DNA of 64,000 nucleotides from the NCBI GenBank assembly GCA_031271045.1, contig JAISWO010000017.1, positions 158,306-222,305 on the forward strand. Direction: 5' to 3'. Origin of the DNA: Tannerellaceae bacterium. Lineage in GTDB: Bacteria > Bacteroidota > Bacteroidia > Bacteroidales > Tannerellaceae. The translations under genes were made by a program, and so were the position numbers. Each line of letters begins with the position of its first letter. The stretch's first letter is position 1. The notes below the pieces were generated by a model. It did not search any database. It was not told the DNA's origin and was given only the letters and a program-made list of their open reading frames with translations. Below are positions 33,354 to 42,323 of the stretch, piece after piece.

Positions 33354-35885
33354 ATGAAAAAGAGTATTTTATTTCTTATCGTTTTCTTCCTGGTAAGCTT
33401 CCGCCCGGCGGCACAGGACGAGTATTTCTTCGCAGGGCACGGGAAGTTGAATCCTTCAATTCCCACCCCGGAAGCCTTCTTTGGTTTCCGGACGGGCGAC
33501 TGGCTCGTACGGTATGACAAAGTGGTGGAGTATTTCCGCCTGCTGGCTGATAAGTCCGACAGAGCTTCGCTGGAAGTTTTCGGCCTCTCGTGGGAAGGGC
33601 GCGAACAGGTGGCCCTGATCATCAGCTCGCCGGAGAATCAGAAAAACCTCGAAAGTATACGCAGCGAACACCTGAAGTTGGTCGACCCCCAGGCACCGGC
33701 AGATTTCGACAGCCAGAAGATCATCCTCCATCTGGGCTATAATGTGCATGGAGGAGAAATAGCCGGCACCGACGCCGCCGTCCTGACGGCCTACTATTTG
33801 GTTGCTTCCGAAGAGCCGGACATCGTGAGCCGCCTCCGGGAGGCTGTCGTCTTCGTAGAGCCTTCGCAGAATCCCGACGGACGCGAACGGGCAACGAACT
33901 ATATCAACGGCTTCCACTCCACCCCGCCGGTCAGCGATCCTTCAGACCGCGAACATGCGGGCGGCTTTACGCCTCACCGGGGCAATCATTTCTGGAACGA
34001 CCTGAACCGCGACTGGCTCCCCCTCTCGCAGGTAGAGAGTCAGAACCGCGTGGCGTATTACCATCGCTGGTATCCGAACGTCTACCTCGACTTTCACGAA
34101 ATGGGCAGCGCCAGCACCTATTACTTCGAGCCTTCACCTCGCTCGAGCTGGAGCGATCATATCGTGCCGGAATCGACGTACAGCGTGCTGAACGACATCC
34201 TGGCCGGCTACTTCTCCAAAGCGCTGGACCGGATCGGTTCGCTCTACTATACGAAGCAGAGTTACACCAACCTCTCGCCTATCTACGGATCTACCTATCC
34301 CGATTACCAGGGTGGCGTAGGCACGACGCTCGAAGTCGGCTCGACGGCTGGCATCGAGATCGAGACTGACGCCGGCATCCGCACCTTCCGCAAGAACCTG
34401 CGCGATAACTTCGAGATCGGCGTGGCCTCTCTCCTGGCCGCCACCGACCGGAAGGACGTCTTCCTCCGCCATCAGAAAGACTTCTTCCAAAGCGCCCTCA
34501 CACAGGCCGGCAAACAGGCCGACAAATACATCGTCTTCGGTAGCCGGGAGGACCGCAACCTGAACCGCCTCTTCATCCACCACCTCTTGCAGCATAAGGT
34601 CGCCATCTACGAACTGACCTCCACCCTGACGCAGGACGGCCAAACCTTCGAGCCCGGCTCGGCCTGGGTCGTCCCCTTCCGGCAGGCGCAATACCGCATC
34701 CTCTACTCCATCTTCGAGACCAACAACGACCTGAGCAACATTACCTATTACGACGTCTCCTCCTGGAGCACGGCGCATGGCTACGGCATCCCCTTTGCGC
34801 GGCTGAAAACCGTCGTGAAGGAAGGCAGCCCCGTCGCCTCCGCTCCCGAAGTAACGGGTGCCGTCGAAGGACAGTCGTCCTACGCCTACGCCTTCGGTCC
34901 CTACGACTACCTCTCGCCCAAAGCGATCTACTACCTCCAGGATAAAGGAGTCATTGCCAGAGTCGCCCAAAAGGCCTTCACCGCCAAGACAACAAACGGC
35001 GACAAACGCTTTGCCGCCGGAACGATCGTCATCCCCGTCCGGTATCAAACGCTGCCGGCCGCCGAAGTCCACCAACGGCTCGCCGAAACAGCCCAACGTA
35101 CCGGCATCCGCATCAGCGCCCTCACCGGCGGCTTCAGTCTCGACGGCATCGACCTGGGAAGTAACGACATCCGCGTGCTGAAGAAGCCCGTCGTCGCTAC
35201 CATCACCGGCGGAAACGCCAACTGGACTTCCGTCGGCGAACTCTGGGCCTTGCTGGGCAATACCCACGGCATACCTTTGACGAAAATAGACGTCCAAACG
35301 GCCGAACGCACCAACCTCTCGCGCTACACCGCCCTCATCCTGACCGGAGGCAATTATTCCGAAGAGCTTCAGAACCGCCTGGCTGATTGGGTCGACAACG
35401 GCGGTACGCTGATCGCCGCCGGACCCGCCGCCCAATGGCTCACCCGCTCGAAACTGTTTCCCGCACCTGCCGCCGCCCCACAGCCGGAAGACGGACGCAG
35501 TAACGCCGCTCCCGCACAACGCGACCGGAGGATCAACGGCGCCCTGCTGACGGGCAAGCTGAATCTGGAACACCCGCTCGCCTACGGTTTCGCCTCGCCG
35601 GAGTTCTACACCTTAAAGACAAGTCTGGAAGGACTGCCCAAATCCCTGCCGGCCGATCAGATTATCCTTGAGACCGGCGACCGGGTGGTCGACGGTTATA
35701 TAGAACCCGAATTGCGCGACCGGTTGAAGCAGCTTACGGTCATCGCCACCACCCCTCGCGGATCGGGCAGCATCGTCCTGTTCGGCGAGTCGCCCACCTT
35801 CCGGGGCTATTTCCTGGCCCCGGGACGTATCCTGACCAATGCCCTCTTCTTCGGCAATCTGAACGCAAACCGCAGGGGGTATTGA
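33354..35885 (+). CDS. Exported M14 zinc carboxypeptidase with C-terminal amidotransferase-like domain
   Basis: 843 residues. A signal peptide (residues 1-20, ends RPAAQDEY) precedes the M14 domain. Zinc ligands are His and Glu in GYNVHGGEIAGTDA (about 128-131) and His in YLDFHEMGSA; EPSQNPDGRER holds the substrate arginine region, and VGSTAGIEIET the candidate catalytic Glu. From about residue 610 on, VVATITGGNANWTSVGELWALL and LILTGGNYSEELQNRLADWV resemble a class I glutamine-amidotransferase-like fold without a catalytic Cys. It lies 145 bases after susD, so the SusC/D pair may import its peptide products. Array F lies in between. Confidence 0.88.
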   Translation: MKKSILFLIVFFLVSFRPAAQDEYFFAGHGKLNPSIPTPEAFFGFRTGDWLVRYDKVVEYFRLLADKSDRASLEVFGLSWEGREQVALIISSPENQKNLESIRSEHLKLVDPQAPADFDSQKIILHLGYNVHGGEIAGTDAAVLTAYYLVASEEPDIVSRLREAVVFVEPSQNPDGRERATNYINGFHSTPPVSDPSDREHAGGFTPHRGNHFWNDLNRDWLPLSQVESQNRVAYYHRWYPNVYLDFHEMGSASTYYFEPSPRSSWSDHIVPESTYSVLNDILAGYFSKALDRIGSLYYTKQSYTNLSPIYGSTYPDYQGGVGTTLEVGSTAGIEIETDAGIRTFRKNLRDNFEIGVASLLAATDRKDVFLRHQKDFFQSALTQAGKQADKYIVFGSREDRNLNRLFIHHLLQHKVAIYELTSTLTQDGQTFEPGSAWVVPFRQAQYRILYSIFETNNDLSNITYYDVSSWSTAHGYGIPFARLKTVVKEGSPVASAPEVTGAVEGQSSYAYAFGPYDYLSPKAIYYLQDKGVIARVAQKAFTAKTTNGDKRFAAGTIVIPVRYQTLPAAEVHQRLAETAQRTGIRISALTGGFSLDGIDLGSNDIRVLKKPVVATITGGNANWTSVGELWALLGNTHGIPLTKIDVQTAERTNLSRYTALILTGGNYSEELQNRLADWVDNGGTLIAAGPAAQWLTRSKLFPAPAAAPQPEDGRSNAAPAQRDRRINGALLTGKLNLEHPLAYGFASPEFYTLKTSLEGLPKSLPADQIILETGDRVVDGYIEPELRDRLKQLTVIATTPRGSGSIVLFGESPTFRGYFLAPGRILTNALFFGNLNANRRGY

Positions 35886-35926
35886 AAAAGTCATTTCATA
35901 TTCGTTCACATCTCGTCCGAATGATA

Positions 35927-35934
35927 TACATTTG
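35927..35934 (+). promoter_or_regulatory. -7 element (TACATTTG) of the DUF1080 gene
   Basis: Full TAnnTTTG match, 43 bases before the ATG at 35978, so the gene can be transcribed apart from the peptidase. Confidence 0.5.
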
Positions 35935-35977
35935 CCGGAGTTTACTTGTAAACCATAAAACTTAAAAGAATTATATC

Positions 35978-36778
35978 ATGAGACAGAAAAATTATGTTTC
36001 CGGAATAACCGGAGTTGTTATTGCGAGTATGATCAGTGCCGGCGTTAGTGTTCAAGCGCAGCAGAAAGAGTATCCGAAGCCTGAGCAGATGAAGCCCGGC
36101 ATGTCGGAATACTGGACGCCCCAGCCCTCCATCGTGACGCCGGGTGTCGCCTCAGCCGGTGCGGCGCTGTCCGCCCCCTCCGACGCCATCGTTTTGTTCG
36201 ACGGCAAAGACCTCTCTGCCTGGGAAAGCCCCAAAGGCGGCCCCGCACAATGGTCGGTGCACGACGGCGTCTTCACGGTAGAGAAGCGGACGGGAGACAT
36301 TCAGACCAAACAGAAGTTCGAGAACTTCCAACTGCACATCGAATGGCAGATCCCCGAAAACATCACCGGCACCGGCCAGGCTCGAGGCAATAGCGGCGTG
36401 TATATGCAAGGGCAATACGAAATCCAGATACTGGATTGCTACAACAACGAAACGTACGTGAACGGACAGACCGGCAGCGTGTACAAACAAACGCCCCCCC
36501 TGGCCAACGCAATGCGCAAACCCGGCGAATGGAACGTATACGACATCATCTATTCCGCCCCGATCTTTAAAGAAGACGGCACGTATCGTATTCCCCCGTA
36601 CATAACCGTTATCCAGAACGGCGTCCTGTTGCAGAACCATACCGCTATCCTTGGAACAACCGAATACATCGGCTTCCCGAAAGTAGCTAAGCATGGCCCC
36701 GGCCCGATCCTGCTGCAAAGTCACGGCGACCCCAGCCCAGCCATCAGTTTCCGCAATATCTGGATAAGGGAGTTATAA
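35978..36778 (+). CDS. DUF1080 (3-keto-disaccharide hydrolase-like) exported protein
   Basis: 266 residues. A signal peptide (VIASMISAGVSVQAQQ, cleavage about residue 28) leads into the DUF1080 concanavalin-like fold. Family motifs: IVLFDGKDLSAWESPKGGPAQW, FENFQLHIEWQIPEN, GNSGVYMQGQYEIQILD, NVYDIIYSAP and HGPGPILLQSHGDP. Characterised DUF1080 proteins hydrolyse 3-keto glycosides made by Gfo/Idh/MocA oxidoreductases. The window has several such oxidoreductases, two exported, but none adjacent. A strong terminator follows. Confidence 0.88.
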   Translation: MRQKNYVSGITGVVIASMISAGVSVQAQQKEYPKPEQMKPGMSEYWTPQPSIVTPGVASAGAALSAPSDAIVLFDGKDLSAWESPKGGPAQWSVHDGVFTVEKRTGDIQTKQKFENFQLHIEWQIPENITGTGQARGNSGVYMQGQYEIQILDCYNNETYVNGQTGSVYKQTPPLANAMRKPGEWNVYDIIYSAPIFKEDGTYRIPPYITVIQNGVLLQNHTAILGTTEYIGFPKVAKHGPGPILLQSHGDPSPAISFRNIWIREL

Positions 36779-36814
36779 GAAACAGTGATTGTAAAAGAGA
36801 GTGATCTTAAACAG

Positions 36815-36850
36815 AGATGGAGCCTTCGTCGAGGGCTCCATCTTTTTTTT
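36815..36850. terminator. Rho-independent terminator after the DUF1080 gene
   Basis: AGATGGAGCC (36815-36824) pairs with GGCTCCATCT (36834-36843), followed by a run of seven Ts. It separates the convergent DUF1080 and alanine dehydrogenase genes. Confidence 0.9.
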
Positions 36851-36853
36851 GGC

Positions 36854-37939
36854 TTACAGTCCGAATGCTTCGGCAACGGCGGGATAGACGATCTTCCCGT
36901 CTATAATATTCAGGCCTTTCTTCAGGCCCGGGTCTTCCTCGCAGGCCTGTTGCCAGCCTTGGGCGGCCAGTTTCAGCGCATAGGGCAGCGTGGCGTTTGT
37001 CAGGGCAAGCGTCGAAGTCTGCGGTACGGCACCCGGTATATTGGCTACGCAATAATGAATAACACCATCTACCTCATAAACCGGTTCGGCATGTGTCGTT
37101 GGGCGGGAGGTCTCGAAGCAGCCTCCCTGATCAATGGCTACGTCGACCAGTACGCTTCCCCGTTTCAACAGCTTCAACATCTCGCGCGTGATGAGGTGAG
37201 GCGCCTTGGCGCCGGCAATCAATACGGCTCCTATCACCAGGTCGGTGGAAGGCAGTTCCTGCTCGATGTTATGCGCGGAGGAATACAAGGTTTTTACATT
37301 CAGCGGCATCACTTCGTTCAGGTAGCGCAGGCGGGCAAGCGAAAGGTCGGTGATGGTAACGTCGGCTCCCATGCCGGCAGCCATCAAGGCTGCATTGTAT
37401 CCTACGACACCTCCGCCCAGTACCAGTACCTTGGCCGGCTTGACACCCGGAACGCCTCCCAGCAGGATGCCTTTCCCGCCTTGAGGCTTCTCAAGGAAAC
37501 GGGCGCCTTCCTGCACCGACATGCGTCCGGCCACCTCGCTCATCGGAATCAGCAACGGGAGCGTCCGGTCTTTGCTCTCAACAGTCTCGTAAGCCAGACA
37601 GGTGGCTCCGCTCTTCATCATGGCAAGCGTCAGCGTCTTTTCCGAAGCAAAATGGAAGTAAGTAAACAGAAGCTGCCCTTTCTTCACTAAGGGATATTCC
37701 GGCGCTATCGGTTCCTTTACTTTCATGATCATTTCGGCTGTTTGATACACCTCCTCGATTGAGGGAAGCAGCTTGGCGCCGGCTGACTCGTACGCGGCGT
37801 CGGAGAAGCCGCTGCCTTCTCCTGCCGTACGCTGGACATATACGGTATGTCCTCTTTGTACTAATTCTTTAGCGCCGGCCGGCGTCAGGGCAACGCGGTT
37901 TTCATTGTTTTTGATTTCTTTGGGTAGTCCTACAATCAT
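36854..37939 (-). CDS. ald: Alanine dehydrogenase
   Basis: 361 residues. [22 protein letters not shown] and [10 protein letters not shown] are the N-terminal substrate motifs (Arg and Lys), and TYFHFASE carries the catalytic His. The NAD fold is [26 protein letters not shown]. The C-terminal [21 protein letters not shown] is typical of alanine dehydrogenases. It interconverts alanine and pyruvate plus ammonia using NAD. Monocistronic between two convergent or divergent partners, with its own promoter (TACTTTTG at 37976-37969). Confidence 0.95.
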   Translation of the reverse strand: MIVGLPKEIKNNENRVALTPAGAKELVQRGHTVYVQRTAGEGSGFSDAAYESAGAKLLPSIEEVYQTAEMIMKVKEPIAPEYPLVKKGQLLFTYFHFASEKTLTLAMMKSGATCLAYETVESKDRTLPLLIPMSEVAGRMSVQEGARFLEKPQGGKGILLGGVPGVKPAKVLVLGGGVVGYNAALMAAGMGADVTITDLSLARLRYLNEVMPLNVKTLYSSAHNIEQELPSTDLVIGAVLIAGAKAPHLITREMLKLLKRGSVLVDVAIDQGGCFETSRPTTHAEPVYEVDGVIHYCVANIPGAVPQTSTLALTNATLPYALKLAAQGWQQACEEDPGLKKGLNIIDGKIVYPAVAEAFGL

Positions 37940-37968
37940 ATTGTTAGTAATTAAAGTTATTGAAGGCC

Positions 37969-37976
37969 CAAAAGTA
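37969..37976 (-). promoter_or_regulatory. -7 element (TACTTTTG) of ald
   Basis: Full match on the minus strand, 29 bases before the ATG. Confidence 0.5.
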
Positions 37977-38105
37977 GATATTAATCCGACACTTTGCTAC
38001 TTTTCCGGTCAGGAAAAAAGGATTCATCGCTCTCCTTTTCCTGCACGGTCATTCACGGCCTTTCACGGCCTGTCGGACAGAATGTCGTTTATATGCAAAA
38101 AAGTA

Positions 38106-38113
38106 TATCTTTG
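38106..38113 (+). promoter_or_regulatory. -7 element (TATCTTTG) of the nitroreductase-maf operon
   Basis: Full match, 38 bases before the ATG at 38152. A 10-base direct repeat (TTCACGGCC twice) lies about 50 bases upstream and may be a regulator site or chance. Confidence 0.5.
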
Positions 38114-38151
38114 CACGGCATAAACATAATAAAAGTAAAAGATTAGATAGT

Positions 38152-38688
38152 ATGAATGATTTCTCGCAATTAGTGAAAGAAAGAAGAAGTACGCGCAAGT
38201 TTACAGACGAACTTCTGACTCCCGAACAAGTGGAACTGATATTGAAGGCCGGATTGATGGCGCCTTCGTCCAAGCGCAGTACGCCCTGGCAGTTTGTCGT
38301 GGTGGAAGAGAAGGATATGCTCCGGCAATTAGCTGCCTCGAAGCCTACGGGAGCCGGGTTCCTCGAAGATTGCGCGCTGGCCGTCGTTGTGTCGGCCAAT
38401 GTCATGGAGAGTGAAGCCTGGATAGAAGATGCGTCTATCGCCGCTATCCTGATGCAGTTACAGGCCGAAGATCTGGGCTTAGGGAGCTGTTGGTGTCAGA
38501 TTCGCGGGCGGCAGACGGCAAGCGATACCGATTCGGCCCAGTATGTGCGGGACTGTCTGGGGATCCCCTATCAACTGGAAGTCCTCGCCATTATCGGCAT
38601 TGGGCACAAGCAGCAGGCAAACAAACCTTTCGACGAATCCCGCCTGCAGTGGGAAAGAGTGCATACCGAAACCTTCACGTCCTTATGA
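38152..38688 (+). CDS. Nitroreductase family protein
   Basis: 178 residues. LVKERRSTRKFTDELLTPEQVELIL is the FMN phosphate-binding start, APSSKRSTPWQFVVV the FMN loop, and EDASIAAILMQLQAEDLGLGSCWCQIRG the dimer and FMN region. These enzymes use NAD(P)H to reduce nitro or quinone groups; the true substrate is unknown. First gene of an operon; its stop overlaps the next start as ATGA. Confidence 0.9.
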   Translation: MNDFSQLVKERRSTRKFTDELLTPEQVELILKAGLMAPSSKRSTPWQFVVVEEKDMLRQLAASKPTGAGFLEDCALAVVVSANVMESEAWIEDASIAAILMQLQAEDLGLGSCWCQIRGRQTASDTDSAQYVRDCLGIPYQLEVLAIIGIGHKQQANKPFDESRLQWERVHTETFTSL

Positions 38689-39470
38689 AAATCGTATTCA
38701 TCGGCGCCGGCAACCTGGCAAGCGGTATGTCAGAGGAGATGCAGCGCGCAGGAATGACTATCGGGCAGATCTACAGCCGTACGCGCGCTCATGCCGAATC
38801 TCTGGCAAGACGGATAAACTGTCGCTGGACGTCCAACCTGCATGAGGTGATTACCGACGCAGATCTCTATGTCTTTGCCGTGACGGACACCGCCTTGCCC
38901 CAGGTCATCGCGCGCATGAAACCCAATGGCGGGCTGTGGGTACATACGGCAGGAAGTCTTCCCGCCGAACTCTTCGAGAGGTATACTTCGCGGTACGGCG
39001 TCTTCTATCCGCTGCAAACTTTTACACGGGGGCTGCGCGTATGCTTAGATAAGACGCCCATCTTCCTGGAGGCAAAGTGGAAGGAGGACTACAAGATGCT
39101 CCGAAGGATAGCCGTCGCCCTGTCGGACAACGTCAGGGAAACAGATTGGGAACAGCGGAAGCGGATTCATCTATCGGCAGTCTTCGCCTGCAACTTCACG
39201 AACCATATGTACGCACTTGCCGCCAGGATTATGGAAGAACAGGGGCTTCCGTACGACCTTCTCCTGCCGCTGATCGAAGAAACAGCCGCCAAGGTGAACG
39301 TCCTCACGCCGGCAGAAGCACAGACAGGCCCCGCCGTCCGCTTCGACAGGAACATAATGGACAAACAGATCGCCATGCTGGAAGAGCAACCCGCCATGCA
39401 GACCATCTACAAGCTGTTGAGCCAAAATATCTACAAAGAGAAAATAATGAATAAGGAAATTGCCGATTAA
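38685..39470 (+). CDS. DUF2520-type Rossmann-fold protein (putative NAD(P)-dependent oxidoreductase)
   Basis: 261 residues from the ATG at 38685, which overlaps the nitroreductase stop (ATGA). The longer track ORF from 38490 reads the nitroreductase gene in another frame. MKIVFIGAGNLASGMSEEM is the nucleotide motif. The C-terminal half (LSAVFACNFTNHMYALAARIMEEQGLPYDLLLPLI) matches the DUF2520 helical domain. Resembles 6-phosphogluconate/pyrroline-5-carboxylate reductase-type enzymes in shape. Substrate unknown. The kdsC gene follows after 60 bases. Confidence 0.85.
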   Translation: MKIVFIGAGNLASGMSEEMQRAGMTIGQIYSRTRAHAESLARRINCRWTSNLHEVITDADLYVFAVTDTALPQVIARMKPNGGLWVHTAGSLPAELFERYTSRYGVFYPLQTFTRGLRVCLDKTPIFLEAKWKEDYKMLRRIAVALSDNVRETDWEQRKRIHLSAVFACNFTNHMYALAARIMEEQGLPYDLLLPLIEETAAKVNVLTPAEAQTGPAVRFDRNIMDKQIAMLEEQPAMQTIYKLLSQNIYKEKIMNKEIAD

Positions 39471-39530
39471 ATGGTCTCCGGAAGGAAATCAGACGGACTT
39501 ACAACATAAATGAACTAAAAGAACGAACAA

Positions 39531-40052
39531 ATGAGCAGTATCAATTACGACCTGACAAAGATAAAAGCCTTTGTTTTTGACGTCGACGGCGTCCTGTCGG
39601 GCGAAAGTATCCCCCTGCATCCGAACGGCGATCCCATGCGTACGGTAAGTATCAAAGATGGATACGCCATGCAGTTAGCCGTGAGGAAAGGATTTCACCT
39701 GGGGATTATCACCGGAGGCTATACCGACGCCGTGCAGATCCGCTTCGAACGCTTGGGCGTAGAACATATCTATATGCGCAGCTCGACGAAGATAAACGAC
39801 TTCCACGACTTTATGCAGAAGACAGGCCTCGCGGCAGAAGAAGTAATGTATGCCGGAGATGATATACCGGACTATGAAATCATGTCAATCGTCGGACTGT
39901 CGGTCGCCCCGGCCGATGCCGCACCGGAAATTAAGCAGATAGCGACCTACATCTCGCACCGCAAAGGAGGAGATGGCGTAGCCCGCGATGTGATCGAACA
40001 GACGCTCAAAGCACAGGGCCTGTGGATGTGCGACGAAGCCTTCAGGTGGTAA
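39531..40052 (+). CDS. kdsC: KDO-8-phosphate phosphatase (HAD family)
   Basis: 173 residues. The HAD catalytic motif is [12 protein letters not shown]; motif II LGIITGG; the lysine region RSSTKINDF; motif [13 protein letters not shown]. No cap domain, typical of the KdsC tetramer. It releases phosphate from KDO-8-phosphate during lipopolysaccharide core synthesis. Lies between the DUF2520-like and maf genes, an order I recall from other Bacteroidales. Confidence 0.9.
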   Translation: MSSINYDLTKIKAFVFDVDGVLSGESIPLHPNGDPMRTVSIKDGYAMQLAVRKGFHLGIITGGYTDAVQIRFERLGVEHIYMRSSTKINDFHDFMQKTGLAAEEVMYAGDDIPDYEIMSIVGLSVAPADAAPEIKQIATYISHRKGGDGVARDVIEQTLKAQGLWMCDEAFRW

Positions 40053-40067
40053 ACCTTCCCTGTCGCC

Positions 40068-40640
40068 ATGCTCGCACTGTCTTATAAGGTTGTCCTCGGT
40101 TCGCAGTCGCCGCGCAGAAAGGAACTGCTGAAGGAAATAATCCCCTTCGAGGTGAAGGAAGCGATCGAAGTAGACGAAACCTGGCCGCCTTCGCTCCAGG
40201 TAGAGGAGATACCGGTCTACGTAGCCCGCAAGAAGGCGGCCGCCTACCTGCCTTCGCTCGAGGCAGACGAATTGCTGATTACGGCCGATACGATCGTCGT
40301 CCTCGACCGGACCGTCCTGGGGAAGCCCTCCGGCAGGGAAGATGCCGTACGGATGCTCCGGATGTTGTCAGGAAGAACGCACCGGGTGCTAACGGGCGTA
40401 TGCCTGACGGCACGGCAGAAGACAGTCGACTTCTCCGTCGCCTCCACGGTCCGCTTTGCACCAATCGGCGAGGAAGACATACAGTATTATATCGACCGGT
40501 TCCAGCCCTACGACAAGGCCGGAGCCTACGGCATACAAGAGTGGATCGGCTATATTGCCGTGGAAGAAATAGCAGGCTCCTTCTATAACGTCATGGGGCT
40601 ACCCGTACAGAGGCTTTATCAAGAGTTATCCAGGTTTTAA
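40068..40640 (+). CDS. maf: Maf-like nucleoside triphosphate pyrophosphatase
   Basis: 190 residues. The start VVLGSQSPRRKELL has the conserved SxxRR motif, ADTIVVLDRTVLGKP carries the metal-binding Asp, and YDKAGAYGIQEWIGYIAVEEIAGSFYNVMGLPV is the C-terminal signature with the dTTP/UTP-type Q. It removes non-canonical or excess dTTP/UTP and has been linked to septum control. Sixteen bases after kdsC, same operon. Confidence 0.92.
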   Translation: MLALSYKVVLGSQSPRRKELLKEIIPFEVKEAIEVDETWPPSLQVEEIPVYVARKKAAAYLPSLEADELLITADTIVVLDRTVLGKPSGREDAVRMLRMLSGRTHRVLTGVCLTARQKTVDFSVASTVRFAPIGEEDIQYYIDRFQPYDKAGAYGIQEWIGYIAVEEIAGSFYNVMGLPVQRLYQELSRF

Positions 40641-40654
40641 AAAAAGAAAACAAG

Positions 40655-41683
40655 ATGAGTAAATTACGATTGGGTGTGGTCGGCACCAACTTCATAACCG
40701 ACTGGGTTATTACCGGCGCCCGGCAAGACGAACGGCTGGAGCTGACAGCCGTTTGCTCGCGCCGTCAGGAAACGGCCGCCGCCTTTGCCAACAAACACGG
40801 CATCCGGCACATCTTTACCTCGCTCGACGACATGGCGCGCAGCCCGCTCATAGACGCTGTCTACATCGCGTCTCCCAACTTCCTGCACGCTTCACAGAGC
40901 AACCTCTGCATGCGCCACGGCAAACATGTCCTCTGCGAAAAACCGCTCGCCTCCAATGCCACCGAGGCAAAGGAAATGATCGCAACCTCCAAGCGCTACA
41001 ACGTCGCCCTGATGGAGGCTATGAAGCCGACATTGACGCCCAATTTCCTGGCTCTGCGCAACAACCTGGAGCGCATCGGTACGCCGCGCCGCTACTTCGC
41101 CTCCTTCTGCCAGTACTCCTCCCGTTACGACACCTACAAGCAAGGAAGCCTGCCCAATACCTTCCGCCCCGACTATTCCAACGGGGCAACGATGGACATC
41201 GGGACCTATACGATCTACCCGATGATTGTCCTTTTCGGACGGCCCCAACAGATCCAAGCCTCCGGCGTACTGCTTTCCTCCGGCGTCGACGGGCAGGCCG
41301 CGGTCAATTTCCTGTACGAAGGCATGAATGCAACAGTTATTTACTCCAAAATCGCCAATTCCGCCCTGCCGACCGAGATCCAGGGCGAAGAGGGTTTCCT
41401 TACGCTGGATCGCATCCACACCATCCGCAGCCTCACCTTTACGCCGCGCTCCGGAACCGCCCCGGGAAAAGGACTGGTCGACAAACCGATCGACCTGAGT
41501 ATGCCGCTCCTGTGGGACGAATACTACTACGAGATAGCCGAGTTTATCAACCTTGTCCGCGACGGACGGTGCGAGTCGGAAATTAATTCGCATGCCAATT
41601 CCCTGGCTACGCTTGAGGTCATCGACGAAATACGCCGCCAGATGGGCGTTGTTTATCCGGCCGATACTTTCATTCGAATCTGA
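40655..41683 (+). CDS. Gfo/Idh/MocA family oxidoreductase, cytoplasmic
   Basis: 342 residues, no leader. LRLGVVGTNFITDWVI is the Rossmann motif, VYIASPNFLHASQ the strand before the active site, and VLCEKPLASNATEAKEM holds the catalytic Lys. The C-terminal domain has GATMDIGTYTIYPMIVLFG (Asp and Tyr in place of the commoner His). Last gene of the nitroreductase-DUF2520-kdsC-maf group, 14 bases after maf. Substrate unknown; may be a soluble sugar. Confidence 0.9.
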   Translation: MSKLRLGVVGTNFITDWVITGARQDERLELTAVCSRRQETAAAFANKHGIRHIFTSLDDMARSPLIDAVYIASPNFLHASQSNLCMRHGKHVLCEKPLASNATEAKEMIATSKRYNVALMEAMKPTLTPNFLALRNNLERIGTPRRYFASFCQYSSRYDTYKQGSLPNTFRPDYSNGATMDIGTYTIYPMIVLFGRPQQIQASGVLLSSGVDGQAAVNFLYEGMNATVIYSKIANSALPTEIQGEEGFLTLDRIHTIRSLTFTPRSGTAPGKGLVDKPIDLSMPLLWDEYYYEIAEFINLVRDGRCESEINSHANSLATLEVIDEIRRQMGVVYPADTFIRI

Positions 41684-41752
41684 CAGTTGTTTATATTTTC
41701 TCGCGAAAAGGGTAACGGAGGACTTTTTTTCCTCATTTTTTCCTTCTTTTTT

Positions 41753-41783
41753 CTTGCATATTAAAAACCAATCATTATATTTG
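41753..41783 (+). promoter_or_regulatory. Promoter pointing into array D
   Basis: CTTG (41753-41756), exactly 19 bases, TATATTTG (41776-41783). The start near 41790 would put the whole of array D in a leader of about 530 bases before the gene at 42324. Confidence 0.6.
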
Positions 41784-41919
41784 CCCACGTTTTACAATTC
41801 TTCCGGGGCCGGGTGGTTCTTCTAACAGTTGATGGTTTGCTTTTCACGCCCGTCCCCGGTTTTTCCACTTCCGACAGGAAAAAACGATCTTTAATCTTAT
41901 TGTTTAGAACGGATATATT

Positions 41920-42255
41920 GCAGTCCACCGAGCTTCGGATGCAGTCCACCGAGCTTCGGATGCAGTCCACCGAGCTTCGGATGCAGTCCACCGAGCTTCG
42001 GATGCAGTCCACCGAGCTTCGGATGCAGTCCACCGAGCTTCGGATGCAGTCCACCAGGCTTCGGATGCAGTCCACCAGGCTTCGGATGCAGTCCACTAAG
42101 GCTCGGATGCAGTCCACTAAGGCTCGGATGCAGTCCACTAAGGCTCGGATGCAGTCCACTAAGGCTCGGATGCAGTCCACCAGGGCTCCGGTGCAATCTA
42201 TCCAGGTTCCATTGCAATCCATCGAAGCCCCTTTGCTGTCCATCGAAGCGGAGGG
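41920..42255. repeat. Array D: sixteen tandem 21-bp units in graded variant blocks
   Basis: GCAGTCC blocks recur every 21 bases from 41920 to 42235. Unit GCAGTCCACCGAGCTTCGGAT contains CCGA-GCT-TCGG and constant GGA-TGCAG-TCC. Variants are ordered: six CCGAGCTTCGG units, then two CCAGGCTTCGG, then four CTAAGGCTCGG, then four diverged units. This order suggests growth by local unit duplication. 21 bases keep all frames open, so the MQSTELR ORFs are a by-product. Confidence 0.92.
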
Positions 42256-42323
42256 GTGAAAAAGGAAAGAGAATCTATTAAAATGTTTGAATATACAGTA
42301 TTAACCTCATACAAATTATTGTT

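Larger units (their letters stand above)
41684..42323. other. 640-base leader holding a promoter and array D
   Basis: No gene is believed here. It contains a promoter (41753-41783), array D (41920-42255) and a weak AATGTTTG element at 42282-42289. The track ORFs of 148, 160 and 106 residues all run through the 21-bp repeats and are not supported. Confidence 0.6.

Noticed and set aside
34134-35573. 479-residue minus-strand ORF
   Set aside because: Antisense of the M14 peptidase gene; no promoter or motif.
38490-38684. Longer N terminus for the DUF2520-like protein
   Set aside because: It reads the nitroreductase gene out of frame; the ATGA overlap at 38685 gives the correct start with the Rossmann motif at the N terminus.
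41761-42259. ORFs encoding repeated MQSTELR, DCIRSSV and HPKLGGL peptides
   Set aside because: Same reason: array D has a 21-bp unit, and several overlapping frames on both strands are equally open.
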